Shown: positions 43,044-51,681 of the stretch, one piece after another | Layout: each line of letters starts with the position of its first letter | Position numbering within the stretch: position 1 is the stretch's first letter | DNA from: a virus | Direction: 5' to 3' (one strand) | Length of the DNA: 56,790 nt | IMG/VR virus record: IMGVR_UViG_3300047157_000001 | Coordinates: 1 to 56,790 of that record | The notes under the pieces: model-generated | What the model saw: the letters and a program-made list of their open reading frames with translations, nothing else | What the model was told of the DNA's origin: nothing | Database searches by the model: none | Made by a program: the position numbers and the translations under genes

Positions 43044-43072
43044 AGCATACACACTAATGTTGTGTATATGCT
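43044..43072 (-). promoter_or_regulatory. Stem-loop at the start of the capsid transcript
   Basis: Arms of 11 bp (43044-43054 and 43062-43072) with a seven-base loop. The single non-Watson-Crick position is a G-U pair in minus-strand RNA but a mismatch on the other strand. It falls at about +1 to +26 of a transcript from the promoter at 43076-43103. A 5' stem-loop here could stabilise the capsid mRNA or serve as an operator. Confidence 0.5.
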
Positions 43073-43075
43073 ATA

Positions 43076-43103
43076 GTTTTATCTATGATACTTAGAATGT
43101 CAA
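43076..43103 (-). promoter_or_regulatory. Candidate capsid promoter TTGACA-N16-TAAAAC
   Basis: On the minus strand TTGACA (43103-43098) directly follows the scaffold stop codon, then a 16-bp spacer and TAAAAC (43081-43076). The -35 box is perfect, the -10 box has four of six matches. It would give extra capsid transcription. Confidence 0.55.
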
Positions 43104-44072
43104 CTACTTTCTTGACATATCATAAATAAAGTTTCCGTTACGTTGGGCATCCATGATTTCATCTGCCCTCTTCTCATATTCTTTGATTGACATGTTAGCT
43201 ACCTCAGACTCACGAATCATCTTAGCTGACTCATCTGGTTCTGGTGCTGCTGCACTTTTTGTCTTGACAGAAGATGCTGCTGCTTTCTCATCAGGTTTAG
43301 CTTTCTTCTTGTTAGTAATACCTTTGTCAATTTTGTATAAGTCTATTACACGTGCTACAGATTTTGCATCATCAACGTTTTCATACAAAGCATCTTGTAC
43401 CCACTTAGGTTGTTCCTTTGCCCAATTATGAAACGTATCGTCTTGACGTATCTCTATAAAGTCAGGATGTATCTTAACAAGTTCTGCTTCTGCTTTATCA
43501 CGATGTGCATCTTGTCGCATCTCTTCTAGTTCAATCATACGATCTTCTATATCTTTAGCTGCACTTTTAGATTTCTTATCAGCTATAGTTTCTATAATAG
43601 ATGCTATATCAGGATATTCTTTAGTCCAAGCCTCTAGCTCTTCATCAGTCTTTGGGAGTACAAGCTGTTTCTTAGCAGCTTTACTAAGTTGAGATTCTAA
43701 TGCTTCTATCTTAGCAGTAAACTCTTTCTCTTTGTCCTGCTGATGTCTGCGTAGATCACCATAACGTTTCTTAAAGTTCTTCTCTTCAGCACTTAGCTCA
43801 TCATCTTCTTGTGCTTTGGCTTCTGGTTTCTCTTCTTGTTTGGTATCACTCTCTGCCTGAACTGGTTCAGCTTGAGGTTCTTCGCTACTGGGTTCAGCTT
43901 CAGAGGCTTCTTCTTCTGGCTCATCTACTATACCTTTAGCTTCTTTGGCTTGCTTTATTAGCTCTGCTAATTCAGCTTCATCTTTATTAATACGATCTTC
44001 GTTACGTGCATATGATGCTGACTGCATCGGCACTTTCTTTATGTTTACTTTTTCGTGTTGCATCTCTGCCAT
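43104..44072 (-). CDS. Scaffolding protein
   Basis: 322 residues, highly charged. Acidic low-complexity stretch (about 48-100, rich in Glu, Pro, Ala), then a coiled coil (NFKKRYGDLRRHQQDKEKEF ... KIEALESQL), a conserved-looking middle (LPKTDEELEAWTKEYPDI) and a basic C-terminus. This is the usual podovirus scaffold composition and the gene lies between portal-side genes and the capsid gene. It shapes the procapsid and is then lost. Confidence 0.8.
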   Translation of the reverse strand: MAEMQHEKVNIKKVPMQSASYARNEDRINKDEAELAELIKQAKEAKGIVDEPEEEASEAEPSSEEPQAEPVQAESDTKQEEKPEAKAQEDDELSAEEKNFKKRYGDLRRHQQDKEKEFTAKIEALESQLSKAAKKQLVLPKTDEELEAWTKEYPDIASIIETIADKKSKSAAKDIEDRMIELEEMRQDAHRDKAEAELVKIHPDFIEIRQDDTFHNWAKEQPKWVQDALYENVDDAKSVARVIDLYKIDKGITNKKKAKPDEKAAASSVKTKSAAAPEPDESAKMIRESEVANMSIKEYEKRADEIMDAQRNGNFIYDMSRK

Positions 44073-44094
44073 TTGTTTTTTCCTTATGTTGGGG

Positions 44095-44108
44095 TCAGCC
44101 GTAGCTGA
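44095..44108 (-). promoter_or_regulatory. Small hairpin with UACG tetraloop before scaffold
   Basis: Minus-strand RNA forms a five-base stem UCAGC/GCUGA closed by C(UACG)G, a member of the very stable UNCG tetraloop class. It sits about 22 bases before the scaffold ATG and after the stop of the 1016-residue gene. A role in mRNA processing or stability is possible. Confidence 0.4.
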
Positions 44109-44120
44109 GTAGCCTTATAG

Positions 44121-47100
44121 TTATTTGGATTTTTTCTTCTTCTTCTTCCTCATCATGCCGCCTTTGTAAACACCTGTTGAGTCATCATCATAATCACCTG
44201 CTGCAACATTATCATATATAGGTGAGGGTTTAGCTGCAGGTGTAGGTGGTCTGGAGATAGGTGAATCATTATTGTCATTTGCAGATGTGGGTGGTAAGAA
44301 AGAGTCTGGGTCTTGTTTAACAGCCTCAATGAAGTCATCGTTACCTACAGGTTTAACAGTTTTACTTGGGGAGCCAAAAGCTGCACTTGCAGCGTCTGCA
44401 GATGCTTGTTCAATTTGTGTTTTAAGCTCATTACTAAGCCCATCATCTACTCCCGGAGTTGTAGTTTGACTTGCTGTTTGATCATTTGGTGTGTAAACAC
44501 TTCCTGCTCCAGGTGTGTAAGGTTGTCCACCAGCCATAGTAGGATCAGCAAAATCTGTATCAGGTGTTACTGGTTTAGGTATTTGACCTACAGTTTTTTC
44601 AAAGTCTCTTCCTAGTATCTTATCTAGTAGTGTAGGTGTTTCTCTTTCTGCAATCTCAAGTAAGTTTTGATAGCGCATCTTATCTACATTTGAAGTTTCA
44701 TTAGATGTTAATCTACGTTCTATCTCTCTCTTTACTTGTCTTGTTTGATTCCACATTGCAAACTTAACTGCTGCGCCCATTAAAGGATTTAGTAATCCCA
44801 AACCTGTTGCTATTACATCACCTTTCAAATCACCTTGACTATTTACCATGTCAGTTAATTCCTCAAGACTTAGCTCTTTATAGTTAACAGGATCTGGTGT
44901 TGGCATATCCATACCTCCTCCAGAATCAGAACCACCGCTACCGCCTATTGCAGGGGTAGGAGCTACAGCTACACCTTCACCCACTGGATAGTAACCAGCA
45001 GGTATTTCCATTTGTGCTACACCATCTATAAAGGTAATAAATATTCTGTGACCTTCATCGTTCATGTACTCACGCATCTCAAGTAGAGGACCACCACCTG
45101 TACTATCACCATAGTCTACATAGGCGTTCTCCATGTCAAAGCCACCCTTTTGATCAGGGGCATAGAACGGTTGATTGAACTGGGCTTCACCACCTATGAG
45201 GTTTGTATCTTCGTCTGGTACAAGCCCACCTTCATCAAAGCCTAAACCTTCCATAAGTCTTTTGTAGAATGGTTGTTCATAGTAACGTACTGAGTTATTT
45301 ACAGGCTCTTGGCCTCCTGTATATGTACCTGCTACTTGACCTGCTCTTAGTGATTCATTCTTTGTTGCTGATGCTGGTGACCCATACTTACGTGCTGCAC
45401 GTTCCATAGGGTTACCACTAAATCCAAAGTCAAACCTAGATTGATTGTCATCATCATCTTTAAATACATCTCTTAGTCTGTTTCGTATAGCTTCAAATCT
45501 ATTCTTTGGTTTATCTTTTCTAGCCTGAACTCTAGCAGATATAGCTGCTGGAGAGTTGTCTTTACGTGAATCAGTATTAGAACCAAAAGCTTGAGCCATT
45601 ATCTCTGCGTGTGTCTTACGTGGTGCAGTACGTTTAGGAGCTTTTATATTTCTATTCTTTGCTACATCTTTGTAGTCAGCCATAGATCTTCCACCCCTGT
45701 TCATTTGTACAGGTGCTTCATCATCCATTACTTCTAAGTCTAACTCAGAAAGTTCTATGTCCATACCCATGTCATCATCCATAGGCTCACCACCCATACG
45801 TCCATCTTGTGCCATTTCTTGGTAGCCCATCTTAGCTTCAGCACGTAGGTCTTCAAATAGTTTTACACCATGAAAGTTTACTACGTCAGCAGCTACAACT
45901 ATCTCACCTTCACTTAGGTTAGCTGGTATATCATCTCGTACATTCTCTGCTGTAGAACCCATCGGTATCTCATTACCTGACACAGGATCTATGCCTATTG
46001 TATTATCAGGTACATCACCAAAGTTCATGTTCATCTGTTCTTCTAAAGCCATACCGCCCTCACTAAATGGGAATGCTTCTGCATCCATCTTTTTTGCATT
46101 ACGTGCTAATACTAAGTGTCCTACTTGAACTACTGTATCTGCTGCTACTATTGCTTCTCCTGTTTCTCTATCATAGAAGAAGCCCCTACGTGTAGGGTCA
46201 TAACCTACCTGTGTAAATTCAGGATTGTCAAAAACATCCTGTGCAAGCTTGTATGCTTCATCGTCTGTAGCTTCAACATACTTACCTGTCATAACAGCAA
46301 AAGGTGCTTTACCTCCACCTTTAGCTACACCTAAAGCTTTTTTAGGCTCTCTTCCTTCGGGTTGTATAAACTTTACATCTTCTAATACAACAGCAGGTTT
46401 ATAAACTGTTTTTAGTTCAGGGTGCGTTAGAGTAGGAACCCATACATCATAATCTGTATATGCATCTATATCTAATCTTGCAGTTACTTGATCACCGTCT
46501 GGTATAGAAGCATTTAAGCCAATCATAGGTTTCTTACGTTTACCTGCATTCAAAGCACTTACTGCTTCTACAAATGTAGCTGGCTTTGGTACTTCTTCTA
46601 CTACACGTATCGGCCTAAGTTCATCAGCACGTTTTCTGTAGGTACTAGTAAATACTCTACCTTCTTCTACTCCTGAAGCTAACTCTTGTAGTTCTTCATT
46701 ACGGCCTTTTAACTTTTTACGAAACTCTTCCGATGTAGCATTTTTTTCACGCCATTCTTCAATAGCTTCATCTGTAAGACCTGCAGCTTCTACAGTTGGT
46801 ACGTCTTCTTTTACTTTAGGCTTTAACCTAACATTACCACCCATCATACCTACAGCATCAGGGTCAACCTCAATACGTTTTATCATATCTGCTGCTTTAC
46901 GTATACCTTTAGCAGCAACATCTCCAATACCTGGAACTGCACCTACTAGAGCAGCGCCACCTAGTACAGCAACAAAGCGGTAGTCAGGATCTTCTTTCTG
47001 AAGCTCGTCATAGATCTCTTTTGCTGCCATAGCATCTCCTATTATAGGAGTCATCTCAGCTACAGTCTTAGCAGCATCTTTAAATGTAAGATCAGTCTTT

Positions 47101-47171
47101 ATGTCTGTTACAGGTTCTACACCATAAGACTTTACAAACTCAAGACGTTCTTCCTCAGTTGGTTGGTCCAT
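44121..47171 (-). CDS. Large multi-domain virion-type protein, 1016 aa
   Basis: Between portal-side genes and scaffold. The N-terminus has a hydrophobic segment (VAVLGGAALVGAVPGIGDVA). The centre has DRETGEAIVAADTVVQVGHLVLARNAKK and, further on, LSEGEIVVAADVVNFHGVKLFEDL followed by GYQEMAQDGRMGG, motifs I recognise from large proteins of marine podoviruses with unknown role. Several short blocks of the type FDEGGLVPDED, NRGGRSMADY and SEGGMALEEQ recur. The C-terminus is low-complexity and ends in MRKKKKKKSK. A head or internal protein is likely. Confidence 0.55.
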   Translation of the reverse strand: MDQPTEEERLEFVKSYGVEPVTDIKTDLTFKDAAKTVAEMTPIIGDAMAAKEIYDELQKEDPDYRFVAVLGGAALVGAVPGIGDVAAKGIRKAADMIKRIEVDPDAVGMMGGNVRLKPKVKEDVPTVEAAGLTDEAIEEWREKNATSEEFRKKLKGRNEELQELASGVEEGRVFTSTYRKRADELRPIRVVEEVPKPATFVEAVSALNAGKRKKPMIGLNASIPDGDQVTARLDIDAYTDYDVWVPTLTHPELKTVYKPAVVLEDVKFIQPEGREPKKALGVAKGGGKAPFAVMTGKYVEATDDEAYKLAQDVFDNPEFTQVGYDPTRRGFFYDRETGEAIVAADTVVQVGHLVLARNAKKMDAEAFPFSEGGMALEEQMNMNFGDVPDNTIGIDPVSGNEIPMGSTAENVRDDIPANLSEGEIVVAADVVNFHGVKLFEDLRAEAKMGYQEMAQDGRMGGEPMDDDMGMDIELSELDLEVMDDEAPVQMNRGGRSMADYKDVAKNRNIKAPKRTAPRKTHAEIMAQAFGSNTDSRKDNSPAAISARVQARKDKPKNRFEAIRNRLRDVFKDDDDNQSRFDFGFSGNPMERAARKYGSPASATKNESLRAGQVAGTYTGGQEPVNNSVRYYEQPFYKRLMEGLGFDEGGLVPDEDTNLIGGEAQFNQPFYAPDQKGGFDMENAYVDYGDSTGGGPLLEMREYMNDEGHRIFITFIDGVAQMEIPAGYYPVGEGVAVAPTPAIGGSGGSDSGGGMDMPTPDPVNYKELSLEELTDMVNSQGDLKGDVIATGLGLLNPLMGAAVKFAMWNQTRQVKREIERRLTSNETSNVDKMRYQNLLEIAERETPTLLDKILGRDFEKTVGQIPKPVTPDTDFADPTMAGGQPYTPGAGSVYTPNDQTASQTTTPGVDDGLSNELKTQIEQASADAASAAFGSPSKTVKPVGNDDFIEAVKQDPDSFLPPTSANDNNDSPISRPPTPAAKPSPIYDNVAAGDYDDDSTGVYKGGMMRKKKKKKSK

Positions 47172-47352
47172 TCACCGTTTCCCTCAGTAACTTTAACTTT
47201 CTTAGTACGTCTATTGCACCCTGCTGTCTATGTATAACATGAGGTTCATTAGCTGTCTCTAGCGCACGTTGTCTAGTTTTAATTAGTTCATCTATATGCT
47301 GTTGAAACTGTTCGTAACATTCTTTATCATTGACCAACTGCTTGAGGTGCAT
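47155..47352 (-). CDS. Small helical protein, 65 aa
   Basis: Helical, charged, with YEQFQQHIDELIKTRQRALETA and a second helix GAIDVLRKLKLLRETV. Overlaps the portal gene by 26 bases and the 1016-residue gene by 17. Small genes in this place occur in many podoviruses; function unknown. Confidence 0.55.
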   Translation of the reverse strand: MHLKQLVNDKECYEQFQQHIDELIKTRQRALETANEPHVIHRQQGAIDVLRKLKLLRETVNGPTN

Positions 47353-49441
47353 TGCCTGTAAATCCTTGCTCTTCTGGTAGTGGTGCTGTACCCATACCTA
47401 TTTGTGATCCTCCACCACCAGTAGTATCAGCTACACTTTGTGGGCCTTGACCTTCAGGACCAGCTACGCCTTGCTCTGGTGTTGGCGCTGGCGCTTGAAA
47501 ACCTTTTAAGATTTCAGCTTGTATAGCTGCATCAGCAATAGAGTTAGTCACCTTGTCAGGATCTAAGTCCATGCTCTTAGCAATCTCACGTATAATATAA
47601 TCCATCTTAGCAAATGGTGCAAGTACTGGATTCTGTGCTACTTGTAAGAACTGCATCAAACGTTGACTACGTACTTCGTTAGCCATCAAGCTTTCTGTAC
47701 CTGACGCATGTACTTCTAAGTCACCCTTTATATTCTCATCAAAGTCAAACTGCATGTTGAATGCAAAGAATGCTTTGCCTAATGGTCTAATTAGATAGTC
47801 ATCAACATTCTTAACAACGGTACGGATACTACCGTTAGCAGCAGACATAAGCATAGAGATTCCAGAAGCAGTACGCCCAACTCCTTGAACTCCTGTTTGA
47901 CCATGTGCAAAAGATGGGAATCCAGTAGACTCATCAGCTAGTACCCTCGCTTTATCAAATAGTTGCATGTTCTCTTGTGCTACATTTGGAAACTTTGTAC
48001 CAAAGATAGCTTGTCCTGGAGCGCCACCCTGTCTCCTGAATATCTTTCCAGGATATACAGATAGGTCTTGGCCGGGAACTAAGTTAGTCTCATCTACTTC
48101 TATGATTAGATTACCAGACATTGCAGCATTGTCAATAGCCATTCTCATAAAGCCATTCATCAATGTCTGTGTATCATCCATGTTCTCAGCAATACCAACG
48201 CCAAAGAAGGAGTATGGGTTATGCTCATATGGCACAGCGTAGTAGGGTATACGTGTAGGCTTGAATGGGTTTAGTACAAATCGTAGTACTTCATCGTTAC
48301 ATACCCATACGTTACAGTTGACTTCATCTAGGTCACTAAGCTCACTAGGTATATCTACACCATGTTCTTCTAATAACTTAGTATCAACAAAACCCCAGAA
48401 CTCTAATACTTCCCAACGTTCTGATGTTGGCTGGGTGTCATCGTCTTCCATAGTCATTTCCCAGTACTTCTGCACGTAGTCTGGGCCTTTGTCTATAGCA
48501 AGCTGGACACCGTCATTCATAAAGAAAGGACGTGTCTTTAGTTTGCGTAGTTGTGTTCGTGACATCTTATGTCTTTGTACAACATACTCTGCCTCATCCA
48601 TGTCTTTGGCTTCAGGGTCAGGATAGAAATCCCATATAGAAACGTGGTCACATTCTGGAACAGTTTTTACTATAGGTTCATACTCGCCATCTTCATTCCA
48701 GTTAGGGTATTCTTTATCTACAGCAAACGCACCTTTCATAACACCTGTACCAAGTAGTGCCATTTCAAATGCCATACTTCTTAGGTGTGTAGTAGCTCCG
48801 CTTTCCTGTAGCTGATCATGGATCTTCTTCTCCATCTTCTTAGCTGCAACCATAGAAGGATGAAATGTAACTGTCGTGGCTGTAGTACCATCACCCTCTA
48901 TAATCTTCTCAGACACAGGTGCTAGTTTCTCTTCCATGCCACCTAGCCTAGCCTGTAGATCCATAAGTGTTTCACCAGGTTTTAATTCTGTATCGCCATC
49001 TATTAGATAGGGCTTTGGCGCTGGTGATCCCATAGCTGCACTAATAGCAGCCTGTCCTGCTTCTACTCTAGGGTCTATGTTTATATGTACAGACTCAGCA
49101 ACACCATCAGGTAGTACTGTAGGATTTACAGATAGAGGAAACTTATTGTTACCAAATAGTACATCTACTATCTGTCCATATGCTGCTAGTGTTTTTGTTT
49201 TAGTAACCTTTACAAAGATACGAGACTTCTCTGCGTCAGTAAATTGTACATCACTACCATACAAGCCTCTGTAGTTTCTGTATGCTCTAAGCCATCTTTG
49301 CTCATCAGCATATCTAGAGTCTTCAGACCTTTTGTACCGTTCTTTTATAAAGCCAATTACACTATCTTTTTCTTTAAAGATTTTATCGTCTGCATCTTCT
49401 GCTGCAACGACATCATCTGTTTCAAACATTTCTTCTGCCAT
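47327..49441 (-). CDS. Portal protein (head-tail connector)
   Basis: 704 residues. Portal features: ADEQRWLRAYRNYRGLYG in the N-terminal helical wing, WDFYPDPEAKDMDEAEYVVQRHKMSR and PYYAVPYEHNPYSFFGVGIAENMDDTQTLMNGFMRMAIDN in the body, and GVGRTASGISMLMSAANGSIRTVVKNVDDYLIRP in the stem and crown region. Gly/Pro/Gln-rich C-terminal tail. Forms the dodecameric ring through which DNA is packaged; next to the terminase gene as expected. Confidence 0.9.
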   Translation of the reverse strand: MAEEMFETDDVVAAEDADDKIFKEKDSVIGFIKERYKRSEDSRYADEQRWLRAYRNYRGLYGSDVQFTDAEKSRIFVKVTKTKTLAAYGQIVDVLFGNNKFPLSVNPTVLPDGVAESVHINIDPRVEAGQAAISAAMGSPAPKPYLIDGDTELKPGETLMDLQARLGGMEEKLAPVSEKIIEGDGTTATTVTFHPSMVAAKKMEKKIHDQLQESGATTHLRSMAFEMALLGTGVMKGAFAVDKEYPNWNEDGEYEPIVKTVPECDHVSIWDFYPDPEAKDMDEAEYVVQRHKMSRTQLRKLKTRPFFMNDGVQLAIDKGPDYVQKYWEMTMEDDDTQPTSERWEVLEFWGFVDTKLLEEHGVDIPSELSDLDEVNCNVWVCNDEVLRFVLNPFKPTRIPYYAVPYEHNPYSFFGVGIAENMDDTQTLMNGFMRMAIDNAAMSGNLIIEVDETNLVPGQDLSVYPGKIFRRQGGAPGQAIFGTKFPNVAQENMQLFDKARVLADESTGFPSFAHGQTGVQGVGRTASGISMLMSAANGSIRTVVKNVDDYLIRPLGKAFFAFNMQFDFDENIKGDLEVHASGTESLMANEVRSQRLMQFLQVAQNPVLAPFAKMDYIIREIAKSMDLDPDKVTNSIADAAIQAEILKGFQAPAPTPEQGVAGPEGQGPQSVADTTGGGGSQIGMGTAPLPEEQGFTGNAPQAVGQ

Positions 49442-49443
49442 AT

Positions 49444-51033
49444 TTAATACCCGAATGTTGAGTCACTGGCTTGGAAACCAGATCGTTGTTTGGCTGGGTT
49501 GTAATCCCATATACTACTGCGTGGTCTAGTCATTATACCATAACGAAGAGCATCATACAAGTGATCTTCTGCTTTGGTGTCAACATCTTCTGGATTCTTT
49601 TTGTCCAGTGGGATGCTTGGTATCTGTGCTATGGTGTTTACACAGTTATTCATAAATACTAACATAGGCTTTTCTATAAAGTCATCTACCTTCAAACGCC
49701 TATGTATCTCGTTTTTTCCTGCGATACGTGACCCTCTTGAACGATCAGAAGGACGCCAACGGCAACCCTTCATGTTCATTTGTTCAGCTAGTGATGGCCC
49801 AGTATCGCCTCGGTTGTGCCATAAAGAACTATCAAGCACACCGTATCTCATACCACCGTCTTGAGCTTCTGCCTCTAGTATCATATCAGCTAGATCTGTA
49901 GCTGTAACTTTAGAGACATACATTTCCCTGTAGACTATAAGCTGTTCATCAGGAGCCACAGTAAACCACAGAACCCCAGTATAAGAACCATACCCATAGT
50001 CACAAGCGCGAAACCTTGACCACGACTTAGGAATGTCAAAGTGTTCGATAACGTGGGCAGTTCTGTCAAATTCGGGAAATGCTGCTCCCTCGTTGATATC
50101 CCAGTTTCCTTCAAGGAGTTGCTTTCTCTGATGCTCTGGTAGTGATAAGAGCATGGCCTCATAGTCACCCTCTTCGGCAAGGTACGGGTTATCGAAGAGA
50201 GATGCAGGTATAAACCTACGCTTGAATAGAGGCTGACCTTCCTTGCTGTGTCCTTTAGGGAATGTAATTGTTTTACTTGATTCAATGTCTGTAGCCCAAA
50301 AGTCTTTACCTGCAGGTGCAGGATCTATAAACATCTTCTTTACCCAACTATGTCCAGCACCACCTGGGTTTGTTGTAGCTCTCATGTACAGACCTAACTC
50401 TCTACCGTGTGCACTACGAAGACGTGACCTCATATAATCCCAAGCGTAAGGTGTAGGCCATTGAGTAAGTTCGTCAAATCCAATCCAGTTAAAAGCTTGT
50501 CCTTGGTAACGTGTGACATCGGTATCCTTGTCCAAATATGACATCCATAGTCTTCCACCTCTAGGAGAGATCCACTGTGACTTACGCTCTGACCATTTGA
50601 TTCCTGGTATGGCACGTGGGTATAACTCCTGTGACTTCTGTATTAGTTCCCTTAGTTCTTCAGTTGTGTGTCGTACAAGGAGTCCAGAGAAGTGTGGATC
50701 GTTAAGGCCGTGTAATGGGTCTGCTAACATAGCATATGATTTACCACCACCTGCTGCCCCTCCGTATAGTACTTCTCTCTCAGACGAACTCAAGAAAGAT
50801 GTTTGTGGACCTTCGTTAGGTTTAAAGACAACTTCCTGTGCTTCATCTACGTCATACTCAGGTGCTACTACCTGCGCTGGGATAGGTTCAGTTTGGGGGG
50901 CTTCTATCTCCGCTGGCTTCTGAGTATGCTCCGACCCCTTGTGTTTCGAGCTTCTCGATTTGCGAGAGCGTCTCTTGGAGCCACTTGGCAAGCTTACGTT
51001 TAATTGCAGATGCTTTTCTACGTCTTTGCTCAA
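49444..51033 (-). CDS. terL: Terminase large subunit
   Basis: 529 residues. ATPase: Walker A GGAAGGGKS (91-99), Walker B WIGFDE with Asp187 and Glu188. Nuclease: Asp345 in ACDYGYG, Asp401 in GVLDSS, Asp494 in EDHLYDALRYG. It drives DNA into the capsid and cuts it. The first ~48 residues, rich in Lys, Arg and Ser, lie in a 146-base out-of-frame overlap with the gene before. No later ATG, GTG or TTG occurs before Walker A outside the overlap, so the overlap seems real. Confidence 0.92.
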   Translation of the reverse strand: MSKDVEKHLQLNVSLPSGSKRRSRKSRSSKHKGSEHTQKPAEIEAPQTEPIPAQVVAPEYDVDEAQEVVFKPNEGPQTSFLSSSEREVLYGGAAGGGKSYAMLADPLHGLNDPHFSGLLVRHTTEELRELIQKSQELYPRAIPGIKWSERKSQWISPRGGRLWMSYLDKDTDVTRYQGQAFNWIGFDELTQWPTPYAWDYMRSRLRSAHGRELGLYMRATTNPGGAGHSWVKKMFIDPAPAGKDFWATDIESSKTITFPKGHSKEGQPLFKRRFIPASLFDNPYLAEEGDYEAMLLSLPEHQRKQLLEGNWDINEGAAFPEFDRTAHVIEHFDIPKSWSRFRACDYGYGSYTGVLWFTVAPDEQLIVYREMYVSKVTATDLADMILEAEAQDGGMRYGVLDSSLWHNRGDTGPSLAEQMNMKGCRWRPSDRSRGSRIAGKNEIHRRLKVDDFIEKPMLVFMNNCVNTIAQIPSIPLDKKNPEDVDTKAEDHLYDALRYGIMTRPRSSIWDYNPAKQRSGFQASDSTFGY

Positions 51034-51316
51034 CTTCTATTCTCTTCTTTAGACCCATGTGTGATATGTATCGGTCTGCTTCTTTGCTCAACCACTGAGC
51101 TACTGCTCTGTAACTATACTGCTTTAGGTGTTGCTTTGCAAGCTCTAATGCATCTAACTCATGTTCTATAGGAACAAGTAGTCTATCATTATTTGGATCT
51201 ACTTCATAGCCGAACGGAACCTTTACAGTAGTCCTAACTATTACGTGCCACTCTTTGTTGTGTCCTTTGGGTGGCAGAGGTAACTGCCAGAATCCCAGTT
51301 CTCTTTGAGGTATTAT
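50888..51316 (-). CDS. Terminase-linked helix-turn-helix protein with apparent ATA start
   Basis: 142 residues if read from ATA 51316. The protein (IPQRELGFWQLPLPPKGHNK..., LKQYSYRAVAQWLSKEADRY, GLKKRIEVEQRRRKASAIKRK) has the look of small phage proteins found just before TerL, with a helix-turn-helix near its middle (RAVAQWLSKEADRYISHMGL). No ATG, GTG or TTG lies before a TTG at 51091, which would remove half of it. ATA 51316 is nine bases after AGAAGG and overlaps the TerS stop exactly where ATGA would be. Real use of ATA, or a single-base change, is likely. Confidence 0.6.
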   Translation of the reverse strand: MIPQRELGFWQLPLPPKGHNKEWHVIVRTTVKVPFGYEVDPNNDRLLVPIEHELDALELAKQHLKQYSYRAVAQWLSKEADRYISHMGLKKRIEVEQRRRKASAIKRKLAKWLQETLSQIEKLETQGVGAYSEASGDRSPPN

Positions 51317-51681
51317 TCGTTTGTACCTTCTTTAGGTGGTAAATAAAAAATGCCACCTCCACTGGTGACATCTACTTTGTCTACTTTACCAAGACCTGCT
51401 CTATCAAGCACGTCCTTGGCAGCTATCATTTTTTCTTTGATACCCAACTGAGTGGGGTCTTGCAAAGCGCCCATAAGCGCGAAAGCAGCTTTCGGGGCAG
51501 TCCTAGCAAAGTAAGTCCTAGTTTTTTCAGCGATTTCATCTTTAAGTGCCTCCACTATAGAAGTTGTACTGGAGTTGTCGCCATACCCAGCTAACTTCTT
51601 AGCCTGTACAACGTCACCTCCAGCATCATCAAATAATACATCCAAGAACCTTTGTTGTCTTTCAGTTAATGTCCTTGCCAT
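51313..51681 (-). CDS. terS: Terminase small subunit
   Basis: 122 residues. N-terminal helix-turn-helix-like region (LTERQQRFLDVLFDDAGGDVVQAKKLAGYGDNSS), central helices for oligomerisation (EIAEKTRTYFARTAPKAAFALMGAL) and a C-terminus ending GGIFYLPPKEGTNE. Matches phage terminase small subunits that recognise the packaging site and bind TerL. The gene overlaps DUF1127 by 20 bases. Confidence 0.8.
   Translation of the reverse strand: MARTLTERQQRFLDVLFDDAGGDVVQAKKLAGYGDNSSTTSIVEALKDEIAEKTRTYFARTAPKAAFALMGALQDPTQLGIKEKMIAAKDVLDRAGLGKVDKVDVTSGGGIFYLPPKEGTNE

Larger units (their letters stand above)
42882..43103 (-). other. Capsid gene leader region
   Basis: 222 bases without a gene, between scaffold and capsid. 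It holds a sigma70-type promoter at its upstream end, a strong hairpin at the expected transcript start and AAGGAG just before the capsid ATG. A leader of about 190 nt is unusually long for this compact genome. Confidence 0.65.

Noticed and set aside
51340-51360. T-run near the end of TerS as a slippery site fusing TerS to the next frame
   Set aside because: The alternative frame has a stop (TAA) between the T-run and the downstream reading frame, and no canonical X-XXY-YYZ site is found in the remaining window, so frameshifting is less likely than an ATA start.
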